Source of the DNA: JACNIZ01 sp964344765
GTDB taxonomy: Bacteria; Planctomycetota; UBA1135
Assembly (NCBI GenBank): GCA_964344765.1
Contig: CAYFOM010000051.1
Coordinates: 1 to 27,733 of the forward strand
DNA length: 27,733 nucleotides
Direction: 5' to 3'
In this document: in pieces, positions 7,895 to 16,108 of the stretch
Layout: every line of letters begins with the position of its first letter
How positions within the stretch are numbered: position 1 is the stretch's first letter
The notes under the pieces: model-generated
What the model was told of the DNA's origin: nothing
Seen by the model: the letters and a program-made list of their open reading frames with translations, nothing else
Database searches by the model: none
Made by a program: the position numbers and the translations under genes

Positions 7895-10800
7895 ATGAAC
7901 CGAACCAAACTTCTCGCCCTCATGCTGTTGGCCATCGCTGCGATCGTGGCCGGCGTATTTTTCTGGAATCCAGGCGCTTACGACCTGCCGACGACGGATC
8001 CGGAGGATCAAAACGTCGTCGAAGACGATCTTGAGCAAGCCGTAGCCGACGGCACCGAAGGCGGCGATGCCAACGGTCGCTCCGAGAGCCTAGCCGAAGC
8101 CGGCGCACCGCAAGGCCCGGCAGCCATCGCCGCAGCTCGTGGTGGTGAATATCGGATTCGCGCGGTCGGCAGCGACGGTGCCGCCACCCCAGGCGCCAAG
8201 TTTTTGATTGAGAATCGCAAAGGCGAAGTGGAATGGGTAAGCAGCGATAGCGGTATTTTGAATTTGCCTGATTTCAGCGCCATGCGCGAGGTTGCTGCTT
8301 TGGCTGGCGGCATGTGGTCCGAACCCAAATCGTTGCGCGACATCGACGGCACCAGCGTCGACCTGGTGTTAAAAGACCCAGTGGCTGCGGTGGATCTGGA
8401 AATCAGTCGCGACGGCAATCTCGAACCTCAATTCCGCTTTTATTACGACTACCGCGACCGCCCGCAGGACTTGGGCGAAACTATTGCCGCAGTTTTTCAA
8501 ACCAATGACGGCACCGAGGAAGAGGCCACCTTCCACTCCAACCTCTTCCACAAAGCCTTTCGTGTCAGCGACCCATGGGACCCGGTATCGGATGGACGCA
8601 ACGGCAGCATTCAACTGCGCGAATTGCCGCCCGGCTTTTACAACTTCCGCGCCACCAGCGAATGGGGTGTGCCGGAGTCGGAAACAGTTGAGGTCAAAGC
8701 CGGTGATCATCAAACCGTCACGCTTGCCCTGCAAACCGGCGGTTTAATCAGTGGTCGAGTTTTGGGCCCGGACGGCAAGCCGTTGGAGCGGGCGACGGTG
8801 ATGTACCGCCCGTCCGAGAACAGCTTGGCCGATGCTTTTTCGCAACGCCGAGTGCGACGTGTACTGAGCTATTCCTACGGTCAAGATGCGCGCAATGATC
8901 TTGCTCATACCGATGCCGATGGCCGCTACACCATGGGTCCGGTCCCCGCCGGCGAAGGCATTGCCGCGGCGGGCAAAGAGGAATTGCTACCGACCATCGT
9001 CGGCGGCATTGTCGTGGACGCCGGCCAAAGCCAGGAGTTGGAAGACATTGAGTTGCTCAATGGCCATTCCGTCGCCATTTTGGCTACCAGCGCGGTGGAT
9101 GGCGAGGTGCTGGAACACGCGACCGCGTCTTGGCACGTGACCGGCAGTGGAATTGGCATCATCGCCACGACGGCGTGGGAAAACGGCGACCCCAAAGACC
9201 GGGATGCCGAAGGTCGGCTGATCCTGCGAAACTTGCCCTTCGAGCGCTTGACCGTGCGCATTTCGGCGGAAGGATTCGCACCGACCGAAACCGACTATTT
9301 AATGCCCAAGGAAAGCTGGCGCGCCGATGGTGATTTGCCGGTGCTGGAGGTTTCGCTGCAACGTGGTCTGCAACTGCGCGGCACGGTACGCGATGCGTTA
9401 ACCGGTGAGCCGGTCGCCGACGCCGAGGTGGTTGCGTTGGAAGGCGAAGAGGAAACGCCATTGCCCGGATTGATGGCCAGCATCGGCGCTTCCGACTTCC
9501 CGACCACCGAGAGCGATGAACAGGGCTTGTTCCAATTCCAAGACTTGCGCGCCGGCGAATATTTCGTGCAAGTGCAGCATCCGAAGTACGCGCCGATGCG
9601 CTCCGAGCCGCTGGAGTTAAGCCAAGGATTTGAGCCGAATATCGAGATTGCGCTACGTCCGGGTGCAACGTTGATTGCCCATTACATCGGCACCGACGGC
9701 AACTCCGAAGCCAATCGCTCGGTCATCTTGGTTCACCTCGAACTCGGCAGCACCCAAACCCAAACCACCGACGAAGACGGCATGGCTTACTTCGAAGGAC
9801 TGCCGGCAGGCAACGTGCAAATCGCAACTTTGCCTGGCGACGCCGATCCGGAATCGGTGGGTCAAGGCAATTTGGACTTGGACTTTTTATTCGCCGAATT
9901 GATCGAAGGTGCGACCAAGATCGTCGAACTCGGCCCCGGACTTTCGCAGTGCAAACTGCTCGGCACCATGACCCGCGGCGGGTCTCCGGTAGCGAATAAA
10001 TCAATCACCCTGCTTGGCACGTCCGGCTTAAAAGCCACGCGCACCAATGACGACGGGGAATTTGAATTTGAGGAACTGCGGGCCGGAGATTACACCTTCT
10101 TTGCCGGCGAGCAAACGTCGCCCTCCTATTCGAGCACGGTAACCATTGAATTGGGCACAAACTCACTGAGCGTCGAGTTGCCCGAAGGCGGGATTCGCGC
10201 CACTGTGGTCAACGCGTCCGATCGCAAACCGATCGCCGGCGTCACGGTCACCGTAACCGCCAACAACACCCGCGGCGGTGCGCTGATTGCGGCGACCAAC
10301 AACGATGGCGTCGCCACCTTTGAAGACCTCGATCCGGGTGAATACCAAGTCAACGCCGGCAAAGCCGCGCTGCCCTTGCTTGGCGGCGACGACGCCCTCG
10401 GTTCTTCTGCAAGGACCATCCAAGTCGGGGCTACTCATGCCGACGTCGAGCTGGCGTTGGAAGCCGGCGCAACCTTCAAAGCGCGCATTCTGGGCACCGA
10501 TGGCGCTCCGGTATCCGGCGCCAACATGTATTACCTGCTGGAAAACGGTTCGCCGCTATCCGGTTTGGCATTCACCAGCTCCAACTCTAAAGGCGTGGTC
10601 CAACTCAAAGGATTGCCGGCCGGACCCGGTCGCATCGCCGTACGCCACCCGGAATTTGGCCAGGCCGAAATCGGCATCAATTTGACTGCCGGCGAATTGT
10701 CGAAGCAGGAAATTCAACTGCAAACCGGCGCCACGGTTTACATCCAAGTCACGAATGAATCGGATGAAAATCTGCCCGGCGTTTTGGCCGCATTGGAAGA

Positions 10801-11017
10801 TTCGCGCGGTGCACGCACCTCGTGGTTGTTCACGCTAAACGAGGCGCAAAGCTTCAATCAGTCGTACTTCGCCGGCCAAGAGCAAAAACTTGGGCCGATG
10901 GCACCGGGCGATTACACGCTGAAGTTGTTCCGCGTTGGCGGCAAGGTTGTGGAATATGAAGTCACGATTCCAGCCGACACGCCGGAGTTGCACCTGCGCT
11001 ACGCCTACAATCCCTGA
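7895..11017 (+). CDS. Large membrane-anchored CarboxypepD_reg repeat protein
   Basis: A 1040-residue protein with an N-terminal transmembrane anchor (about 6-24) and an acidic, low-complexity linker (about 30-85). A long array of beta-sandwich repeats follows. Clear repeat starts are GLISGRVLGPDGKPLERA (about 283), LRGTVRDALTGEPVADAEV (about 493), LGTMTRGGSPVANKSI, RATVVNASDRKPIAGVTV and FKARILGTDGAPVSGANM, each followed by a D/N-x-x-G-x-x-x-F/L-x-x-L-x-x-G turn. There is no enzymatic domain. It shares topology and repeat type with the protein at 3855, so the two probably arose by duplication and act together at the envelope; that is inference. The start codon is followed directly by the positively charged n-region MNRTK. 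A hairpin follows the stop. Confidence 0.82.
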   Translation: MNRTKLLALMLLAIAAIVAGVFFWNPGAYDLPTTDPEDQNVVEDDLEQAVADGTEGGDANGRSESLAEAGAPQGPAAIAAARGGEYRIRAVGSDGAATPGAKFLIENRKGEVEWVSSDSGILNLPDFSAMREVAALAGGMWSEPKSLRDIDGTSVDLVLKDPVAAVDLEISRDGNLEPQFRFYYDYRDRPQDLGETIAAVFQTNDGTEEEATFHSNLFHKAFRVSDPWDPVSDGRNGSIQLRELPPGFYNFRATSEWGVPESETVEVKAGDHQTVTLALQTGGLISGRVLGPDGKPLERATVMYRPSENSLADAFSQRRVRRVLSYSYGQDARNDLAHTDADGRYTMGPVPAGEGIAAAGKEELLPTIVGGIVVDAGQSQELEDIELLNGHSVAILATSAVDGEVLEHATASWHVTGSGIGIIATTAWENGDPKDRDAEGRLILRNLPFERLTVRISAEGFAPTETDYLMPKESWRADGDLPVLEVSLQRGLQLRGTVRDALTGEPVADAEVVALEGEEETPLPGLMASIGASDFPTTESDEQGLFQFQDLRAGEYFVQVQHPKYAPMRSEPLELSQGFEPNIEIALRPGATLIAHYIGTDGNSEANRSVILVHLELGSTQTQTTDEDGMAYFEGLPAGNVQIATLPGDADPESVGQGNLDLDFLFAELIEGATKIVELGPGLSQCKLLGTMTRGGSPVANKSITLLGTSGLKATRTNDDGEFEFEELRAGDYTFFAGEQTSPSYSSTVTIELGTNSLSVELPEGGIRATVVNASDRKPIAGVTVTVTANNTRGGALIAATNNDGVATFEDLDPGEYQVNAGKAALPLLGGDDALGSSARTIQVGATHADVELALEAGATFKARILGTDGAPVSGANMYYLLENGSPLSGLAFTSSNSKGVVQLKGLPAGPGRIAVRHPEFGQAEIGINLTAGELSKQEIQLQTGATVYIQVTNESDENLPGVLAALEDSRGARTSWLFTLNEAQSFNQSYFAGQEQKLGPMAPGDYTLKLFRVGGKVVEYEVTIPADTPELHLRYAYNP

Positions 11018-11024
11018 CCTGCCG

Positions 11025-11044
11025 CTAGCCGGATGGTCGGCTAG
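11025..11044 (+). terminator. Hairpin after the 1040-aa gene, no U-tract
   Basis: CTAGCCG (11025-11031) and CGGCTAG (11038-11044) form a perfect 7-bp stem with a 6-base loop, 7 bases after the stop codon. An outer CTGCC/GGCAG pair could extend it. It is not followed by a T-run, so it is not a canonical intrinsic terminator; it may terminate without one or stabilise the mRNA 3' end. Confidence 0.4.
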
Positions 11045-11065
11045 AACCGCGGGCAGTCCCCCATC

Positions 11066-11989
11066 GTGCTTTCCCTCGCCGTGCAAACTCCGGCGCCGGC
11101 CACCCCATTTGCCGGCGCCGGCGAAATCTGCGCTCTAGCCGCCGCGTGCTGCTGGGGCGTTGCCACGGTTTACTTCACGTTGGCCTTCCGCAATCACCGC
11201 GCCCAGGATGCGGTGCTGATCAAAAACTTCGGCGGAGCGGTGGCGTTGGGTTTGCTGGCATGGTGGCTCGGCCCGATGCGCGAAGGCGGCATGCCCAGCG
11301 GCGACACTTTGGGCTGGCTGATTTTCTCCGGTTTTCTCGGCCTAGGTTTGGGCGATTGGCTGTATTTCGTCGCGCTTGCTCATATCGGCGTCGGCCGCAC
11401 GATGATCCTGACGCAAACGCTGCCCATCGCCACCTCCATCGCCGCCTGGTTCACCCATGGCGAAGTACTGTCGCCGCTGCAATGGCTCGGAGCGCTGCTC
11501 ATTGTGGCCGGCGGCTGGGTCGCCGAAAGCCGACGTGAATCCCGCGGCCGTGCCGACACCATCGGCGTGATGGCGGCCTTTGGTGCGGTGATCGCGCTGA
11601 CTTTTGGCAACGTGACCATGTCCGAGGGCGTGCGCAGCTCCGGCGTGATTAGTGGTGCATCGATCCGCCTGGCCGCCGGCGCTCTGACCGTGCTTTTGAT
11701 ATCGATGTTGCGCGGCGAAGGCAAGCGCACTTTGCAGGTCAGCGTTTCCGGCAAAGCGTGGAAGGCGCTGCTGCTACCGAGCATGCTGGGCACGTGGCTT
11801 GGCATGTCGTTTTTGGCCGGCGGATTCAAGTGGGCCAAGCAGGGAGTCGCCTCGGCTTTGGCCGGAGCCACGCCGTTGATATCGATCCCGTTGGCCGTCG
11901 TCATGCTCGGCGAAAAACCCGGTCCGCGCGGCTGGGTCGGCACCGGCCTGGTAGTCGTCGGAGTTGCGGTGCTTGGCTTGGCGGTTTAG
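11066..11989 (+). CDS. EamA/DMT family membrane transporter
   Basis: A 307-residue polytopic membrane protein of the drug/metabolite transporter type, with about ten hydrophobic segments arranged as two EamA halves (about 18-155 and 165-305). The halves end in QWLGALLIVAGGWVAE and GWVGTGLVVVGVAVLG, a pairing typical of the family, and each is preceded by a G-E motif (HGEVLSP, LGEKPGP). The substrate cannot be predicted; DMT members export amino acids, metabolites or drugs. The start is GTG at 11066 with no Shine-Dalgarno sequence. The first 17 residues are hydrophilic or Pro/Ala-rich, so the true start could be slightly different. It ends 25 bases before the biotin carboxylase gene. Confidence 0.85.
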   Translation: MLSLAVQTPAPATPFAGAGEICALAAACCWGVATVYFTLAFRNHRAQDAVLIKNFGGAVALGLLAWWLGPMREGGMPSGDTLGWLIFSGFLGLGLGDWLYFVALAHIGVGRTMILTQTLPIATSIAAWFTHGEVLSPLQWLGALLIVAGGWVAESRRESRGRADTIGVMAAFGAVIALTFGNVTMSEGVRSSGVISGASIRLAAGALTVLLISMLRGEGKRTLQVSVSGKAWKALLLPSMLGTWLGMSFLAGGFKWAKQGVASALAGATPLISIPLAVVMLGEKPGPRGWVGTGLVVVGVAVLGLAV

Positions 11990-12001
11990 ATCCAGCAGGG
12001 C

Positions 12002-12007
12002 TAAACT
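12002..12007 (+). promoter_or_regulatory. TANNNT -10-like element before the biotin carboxylase gene
   Basis: TAAACT ends exactly 7 bases before the ATG at 12015. There is no Shine-Dalgarno sequence in the intervening gtgcggc. The spacing fits leaderless transcription. Confidence 0.45.
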
Positions 12008-12014
12008 GTGCGGC

Positions 12015-13370
12015 ATGTTCCATCGCGTTTTCATCGCCAACCGTGGAGAAGTTGCTGCCCGCATGGTCCGCGCCTGCAATGAGCTGGGCGTCGATGCCAT
12101 CTGCGGCGCGTCGACCGCCGACTTGCAAGCCGGCTTTCCCTATTTAGACGAAGCTGCCGACGTCGTTTGCCTGGGCGGAGGCCCGGCTTCCGAGTCTTAT
12201 TTGGCGATGGATCGCGTGGTGCAAGCCGCGCGCCAAACGCGTTGCGCCGCACTGCACCCTGGATGGGGTTTCTTAGCCGAAAACGCGCGTTTTGCCGATA
12301 TGTGCAATCAATTCGGCGTCACTTTTATCGGCCCGGCCGCCGGCGTCATGGACCTGATGGGTCGCAAAGTGTCGGCGCGGCGTGCAGCCGTTGAAGCAGG
12401 CTTGCCGGTAGTACCCGGCAGTGACGGTTTGCTGGCCGACGTCGACGAAGCCATTCAGGTTGCCAATCAAATTGGTTTTCCTGTTGCCCTCAAAGCCGAC
12501 GCCGGTGGCGGTGGTCGCGGAATTCGCCGCTGCGAAAACTCTGATGAAGTGCGCATTGCTTTTGTCGAAGCCAGTCGCGAAGCTGCTGCGGCATTTGGCG
12601 ATTCCTCCATTTACTTAGAAAAGTATTTGGATGGCGGCCGTCACATCGAATTCCAAGTGTTCGGCGATGGTCACGGCAACGCGGTTCACTTTGGCGAGCG
12701 CGAGTGTTCGGTGCAACGTCGTCACCAAAAGCTGCTTGAAGAGGCTGGCGCTCCATGCCTGACCGCCGAGCAACGCAAACACTACGGCGACATTTCGGCC
12801 AAAGCGGCGGCGCATTGGAAGTACGCCGGCGCAGGCACGATGGAATTCCTGCGCGCTGAGAGCGGTGAGCTGTTCTTCTTGGAAATGAACACCCGCTTGC
12901 AGGTCGAACATCCGGTCACTGAAATGATCACCGGCACCGATTTGGCGCAGCTGCAGTTCCGCATTGCCGCAGGTCAGCCGCTGCCGATGACGCAGGAAGA
13001 TATCGGCTGGAGCGGCCATGCCATCGAGGTGCGCATCAACGCCGAAGATCCCGACCAAGATTTCCGTCCGTCGCCGGGCAAGATTGAAACCTTTGAGGTC
13101 GGCGGCGAAGGCATTCGCGTCGATACTCACCTTGCCGCCGGCTCGCGCATTCCGCCGCACTACGACTCGTTGATCGCCAAGGTCATCGCCCACGGCGAAA
13201 CTCGCGAGCAAGCCATCGAGCGCATGGAATCGTGCTTGGCGAATTCCCAAATAACCGGAGTGCCGACCACTCTGCCGCTGCACCAGCGCATTTTGGCTTC
13301 GGACGCCTTCCGCGCCGGCGCATGCGACACCCTTTGGTTGGCGCGGGCGATGGAAAGCGGCGAGATTTAG
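12015..13370 (+). CDS. Biotin carboxylase subunit of an acyl-CoA carboxylase
   Basis: A 451-residue ATP-grasp enzyme that carboxylates the biotin of the carrier protein using ATP and bicarbonate. Its length matches stand-alone AccC. Visible landmarks are FIANRGEVAARMVRA at the N terminus, HPGWGFLAEN (usually HPGYGFLAEN), the ATP-lid glycine loop ADAGGGGRGIRR (161-172), EKYLDGGRHIEFQV, ERECSVQRRHQKLLEEAG, and LEMNTRLQVEHPVTE (Glu290, Asn292, Arg294, Gln296, Glu298), so all catalytic residues appear present. The ATG at 12015 is chosen over the in-frame start at 11964, which would overlap the previous gene. Its partner CT and BCCP genes lie 2.7 kb downstream. It could serve as accC of the housekeeping enzyme, but the downstream CT type favours a propionyl- or other acyl-CoA carboxylase. 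Confidence 0.93.
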   Translation: MFHRVFIANRGEVAARMVRACNELGVDAICGASTADLQAGFPYLDEAADVVCLGGGPASESYLAMDRVVQAARQTRCAALHPGWGFLAENARFADMCNQFGVTFIGPAAGVMDLMGRKVSARRAAVEAGLPVVPGSDGLLADVDEAIQVANQIGFPVALKADAGGGGRGIRRCENSDEVRIAFVEASREAAAAFGDSSIYLEKYLDGGRHIEFQVFGDGHGNAVHFGERECSVQRRHQKLLEEAGAPCLTAEQRKHYGDISAKAAAHWKYAGAGTMEFLRAESGELFFLEMNTRLQVEHPVTEMITGTDLAQLQFRIAAGQPLPMTQEDIGWSGHAIEVRINAEDPDQDFRPSPGKIETFEVGGEGIRVDTHLAAGSRIPPHYDSLIAKVIAHGETREQAIERMESCLANSQITGVPTTLPLHQRILASDAFRAGACDTLWLARAMESGEI

Positions 13371-13419
13371 TCGCATCCCCCGCCGACGGCCCGATTTCCG
13401 GTCCGTGGCTATCTTTCAG

Positions 13420-13425
13420 TATGAT
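13420..13425 (+). promoter_or_regulatory. -10-like TATGAT before the PbgA-like gene
   Basis: TATGAT matches five of six consensus -10 positions and lies 23 bases before the ATG at 13449. No -35 hexamer is seen 16-18 bases upstream, and the short leader has no Shine-Dalgarno sequence. Confidence 0.3.
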
Positions 13426-13448
13426 GGTCGGCAACGGCCATTTGCGGA

Positions 13449-15338
13449 ATGCCCAATCCAACCCAAGATTACGTCACTCGCGGCGCACGACTCAGCGCCG
13501 CGATGCAGCTATGGATGCTGAACATTTTGTTCGGCTCCCTGGTGGCGCTGGGCTATCTGCAACACGCGCCGCAAGACATGTCGCCGCGCGGCATCTTGTT
13601 CCTCGCGCTGGGGCTGATCTCTTCGGTGAGTTTGCTCAGTCTGCCGGTCGGCGCGCTGGGCATGACCCTGGGTTTATTGCACGACGGAACGCCACGACGC
13701 TGGGCCAAACGCCAAGGACTGTTATGGACTTTGGCTTTACTGCTGCTCTTCGCCGACACTCGCGTCTTCGGCGTCTTCCGTTTTCACCTCAACGAAGTCG
13801 TTTGGAATAGCTTGGTCACTCCTGGATCCGGCGACGCGATTCATCCCGACCTCGTTGACTTTGTGCTGCCGATCTTTGCCTTCATCGGCATCGTCACCAC
13901 GCAAGCTTTTTTATACGCCAAGTTCTTGATACGAGCGCGCCGCAAGTCCGGCGGAGCCGCTCGACTGCAACCGATTTTGCTTGCGGTAGGTTTGTTACTG
14001 CCCATCGTTGCCGCCGAGCGCAATCTTTACGCACGCGACATCGAGCAAGGCGGCGACGAACTGGCCTCAATTAGCGAACTACTTCCTTATTACACGCTGC
14101 CGCAAAAGATTTGGCAGGCCATCGCTGATCAACCGCCATCGGAAGGCGAGTTGCTGTTCCGCAAAGAAGGCTTTGATTTGGCCTACCCGCTGAGCGAGTT
14201 GGAAGTCGCCGAAGACGGCGCCCGGCCTAATGTTTTGATTTTGGTTTTGGATGGTTTACGCGCCGACATGCTCGGCCCTGAAACCATGCCGAACACTTGG
14301 AGCTTTAGCCAAGATGCGCGCGTATTTGCTTCGCATTGGGCAGGCGGCAACTGCACCCGCCACGGCATCTTTACTTTGCTTTATGGATTGCACGGCAGTT
14401 ATTGGTGGCCGATTCTGGAACAGCAGAAGTCGCCGGTATTACTCGATACCTTGCAAGACTTAAATTACGAAACCAAGGTCATCTGCAGTGCATCGCAATC
14501 GTTCCCGGAGTTTCGCAGCACCGCATGGGTCAACATGACCGAAGATGTGGAAGACGTCTTTGAAGGCGAGCCTTGGCAAAAAGATCGTTTGGTTGCCGGA
14601 CGTTTTGCCGAGTGGTTGGATGAGCGTGAAAACAAGGAGCGGCCGTTCTTCGCCTTCTCGTTGTTGGACAGCACGCACGCCAATTACTCGTTCCCCGAAG
14701 AAGAGACTTACTTCACGCCGTCGTCGAAAAAGGTCGGCTATATCCAGCTGTCGTATGGTTTGAAGCCGCCGGATCGCTGGGCCTTGTTCAACCGCTACCG
14801 CAACTCGGTGCGCCACGGTGACCAGGTCGTCGGCAACATGATTGAGTCGTTGCGCGAGCGCGGCATGCTCGACAACACCATCGTCGTGATCACCGGCGAC
14901 CACGGCGAAGAGTTCTTCGAAAATGGCTTCTGGGGCCACCACTCGAACTTCAGTGAAGAACAGGTTGCGGTACCGTTCGTGATGCGCGGGCCCGGCATCG
15001 ACGCCGGCACCGAAAGTCGTCCGACCGGCCATCTTGATTTGCCGCGCACGCTGCTGGAACTGGTCGGTGTCTCGCCCGAGCAGGCGCCGGCTTATTCGTT
15101 GGGTGAAAATCTGCTGGACCCGCCGGCCGACCGCATGGTGGTGTCGTCGAGCTGGTCGTCGCTGGCGATGAAGCTGCCGCAGGACCAGGTGCTGGTTTTC
15201 AGCGCCTACGCCGACGATCTACCCATTCGCATTTATGGCCAGGGCTGGCAGCCCTTGAATGACGGCAATATGGTTCTAGGAGAGTATGCTGGTGATTTGC
15301 GCCAGCTGCTGGATCAGTGCCAGCTGTTCCTGCGCTAA
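13449..15338 (+). CDS. PbgA/YejM-like inner-membrane sulfatase-fold protein
   Basis: A 629-residue protein with five predicted transmembrane helices (about 19-38, 48-77, 89-110, 134-160, 173-189), a linker, and a C-terminal alkaline-phosphatase/sulfatase-fold domain (about 259-560). This architecture is that of PbgA/YejM (DUF3413 plus sulfatase), which in enterobacteria senses outer-membrane lipid and controls LPS synthesis. Metal-site motifs look intact: VLDGLRADM (Asp268), GGNCTRHGIF (Thr303 as candidate nucleophile), DSTHANY (His410), TGDHGEEF (Asp484, His485) and WGHHSNFSEEQVAVP (His497/498). It may therefore be an active phosphotransferase or sulfatase rather than a pure sensor. It sits between BC and CT genes of an acyl-CoA carboxylase. 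LtaS/EptA-like lipid-modifying enzymes are the alternative. Confidence 0.83.
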   Translation: MPNPTQDYVTRGARLSAAMQLWMLNILFGSLVALGYLQHAPQDMSPRGILFLALGLISSVSLLSLPVGALGMTLGLLHDGTPRRWAKRQGLLWTLALLLLFADTRVFGVFRFHLNEVVWNSLVTPGSGDAIHPDLVDFVLPIFAFIGIVTTQAFLYAKFLIRARRKSGGAARLQPILLAVGLLLPIVAAERNLYARDIEQGGDELASISELLPYYTLPQKIWQAIADQPPSEGELLFRKEGFDLAYPLSELEVAEDGARPNVLILVLDGLRADMLGPETMPNTWSFSQDARVFASHWAGGNCTRHGIFTLLYGLHGSYWWPILEQQKSPVLLDTLQDLNYETKVICSASQSFPEFRSTAWVNMTEDVEDVFEGEPWQKDRLVAGRFAEWLDERENKERPFFAFSLLDSTHANYSFPEEETYFTPSSKKVGYIQLSYGLKPPDRWALFNRYRNSVRHGDQVVGNMIESLRERGMLDNTIVVITGDHGEEFFENGFWGHHSNFSEEQVAVPFVMRGPGIDAGTESRPTGHLDLPRTLLELVGVSPEQAPAYSLGENLLDPPADRMVVSSSWSSLAMKLPQDQVLVFSAYADDLPIRIYGQGWQPLNDGNMVLGEYAGDLRQLLDQCQLFLR

Positions 15339-15345
15339 AGCGCAG
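15330..15345 (+). terminator. Stop-codon hairpin of the PbgA-like gene
   Basis: CTGCGC (15330-15335) and GCGCAG (15340-15345) form a perfect 6-bp stem; the TAAA tetraloop contains the stop codon. No T-run follows, so termination is only a possibility. Confidence 0.35.
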
Positions 15346-15351
15346 AATTGC

Positions 15352-15381
15352 CGCTCCCGCCACCTTTTTTCTTCGGGAGCG
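15352..15381 (+). repeat. 8-bp inverted repeat in the leader of the DUF1579 gene
   Basis: CGCTCCCG (15352-15359) and CGGGAGCG (15374-15381) are perfect complements with a 14-base loop that contains six T residues. It lies between the PbgA-like and DUF1579 genes, immediately after the stop-codon hairpin, and could be a terminator-like structure or a 5' leader hairpin. Confidence 0.45.
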
Positions 15382-15395
15382 TTCCACCCCTCGCT

Positions 15396-15401
15396 TAGGA
15401 G
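15396..15401 (+). promoter_or_regulatory. Shine-Dalgarno sequence of the DUF1579 gene
   Basis: TAGGAG with a short spacer before ATG 15407 decides the start. It is the only convincing ribosome binding site that I find in the window. Confidence 0.6.
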
Positions 15402-15406
15402 TTGCC

Positions 15407-16084
15407 ATGAAACTGCTCGTTCAAACCCTACTTACTGCCATTCCCGTCGCCGCCGTTTCGTCGTGGCTGACCACGGAATGGACCACCTCCCCACAAGAGC
15501 CCGTCCAAGAGCCTGCCGACGCCTCGATCCATGAAATGACTCCGGAAGAAATGATGATGGAGTACATGAAGATGGGTCAGCCGGGCAAAGAGCACGCCAA
15601 AATGATGGAAGCCGTCGGTGAATGGGATACCGTCACCAAGATGAAGACGGCGCCGGATGCGCCGTGGACCGAAGGCACCGGCCATACCAAGGTGCAGAAG
15701 GCTCTTGGCGGTCGTTTCCTGATTGAGAAGGTTCAATACGACTTCAATTTCGGCGGAATGAAGTCGAAGACCGACGGCATCCTGATCATGGGCTATGACA
15801 ACTTCACCAAGAAGTATCAGAGCATGTGGATCGACAGCATGAGCACCGGCATGTTCTACACCGAGGGTGTGGAAGATGAAAATGGCGTGCTCGAGCTGAA
15901 AGGCATGATGCGCGACATGATGAGCCCGGATGGCCGCCAGTTCCTGATGCGCTCGGTGCCGAAAGACAAGGATCACTTCACCCTGGAAATGTACGACAGC
16001 ATCCCGGCCTCGCCGACCGATCCGATGCCGGCCGAGCCGAACGTCAAGGTGATGGAGATCGAATATACGCGGGTAAAGAAGTAG
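15407..16084 (+). CDS. Secreted DUF1579 family protein
   Basis: A 225-residue protein with an N-terminal signal peptide (about 1-25), a methionine-rich stretch (about 43-70, MTPEEMMMEYMKMGQPG) and a DUF1579 domain (about 62-223). The domain shows the family's W-D start (VGEWDTVTKM), a G-RFL-E strand (GGRFLIEKV), GYDNFTKKYQSMWIDS and DGRQFLMRS. The function of DUF1579 is unknown; the fold is predicted to be a lipocalin-like beta barrel. ATG 15407 is favoured over the longer in-frame start at 15317 because it is preceded by TAGGAG with a 5-base spacer, the clearest Shine-Dalgarno in this window, and it begins with the signal peptide. The Met-rich segment could bind copper or be a spacer; that is speculative. 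Confidence 0.85.
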   Translation: MKLLVQTLLTAIPVAAVSSWLTTEWTTSPQEPVQEPADASIHEMTPEEMMMEYMKMGQPGKEHAKMMEAVGEWDTVTKMKTAPDAPWTEGTGHTKVQKALGGRFLIEKVQYDFNFGGMKSKTDGILIMGYDNFTKKYQSMWIDSMSTGMFYTEGVEDENGVLELKGMMRDMMSPDGRQFLMRSVPKDKDHFTLEMYDSIPASPTDPMPAEPNVKVMEIEYTRVKK

Positions 16085-16095
16085 CCGCGATTCCA

Positions 16096-16101
16096 TAATG
16101 T
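16096..16101 (+). promoter_or_regulatory. TANNNT -10-like element before the carboxyltransferase gene
   Basis: TAATGT ends exactly 7 bases before the ATG at 16109, the same spacing as the boxes at 7872 (minus strand) and 12002. The aggggct between them could instead be read as a weak Shine-Dalgarno. Confidence 0.4.
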
Positions 16102-16108
16102 AGGGGCT

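Noticed and set aside
11964..12014. Upstream start for biotin carboxylase
   Set aside because: The extra 17 residues do not resemble the family, overlap the EamA gene, and the ATG at 12015 begins the conserved FIANRGE strand with a TAAACT box 7 bases before it.
15365..15370. T-run as the U-tract of a terminator
   Set aside because: The six T residues lie inside the loop of the 15352-15381 inverted repeat, not after a stem; the preceding stem (15330-15345) is 19 bases away.
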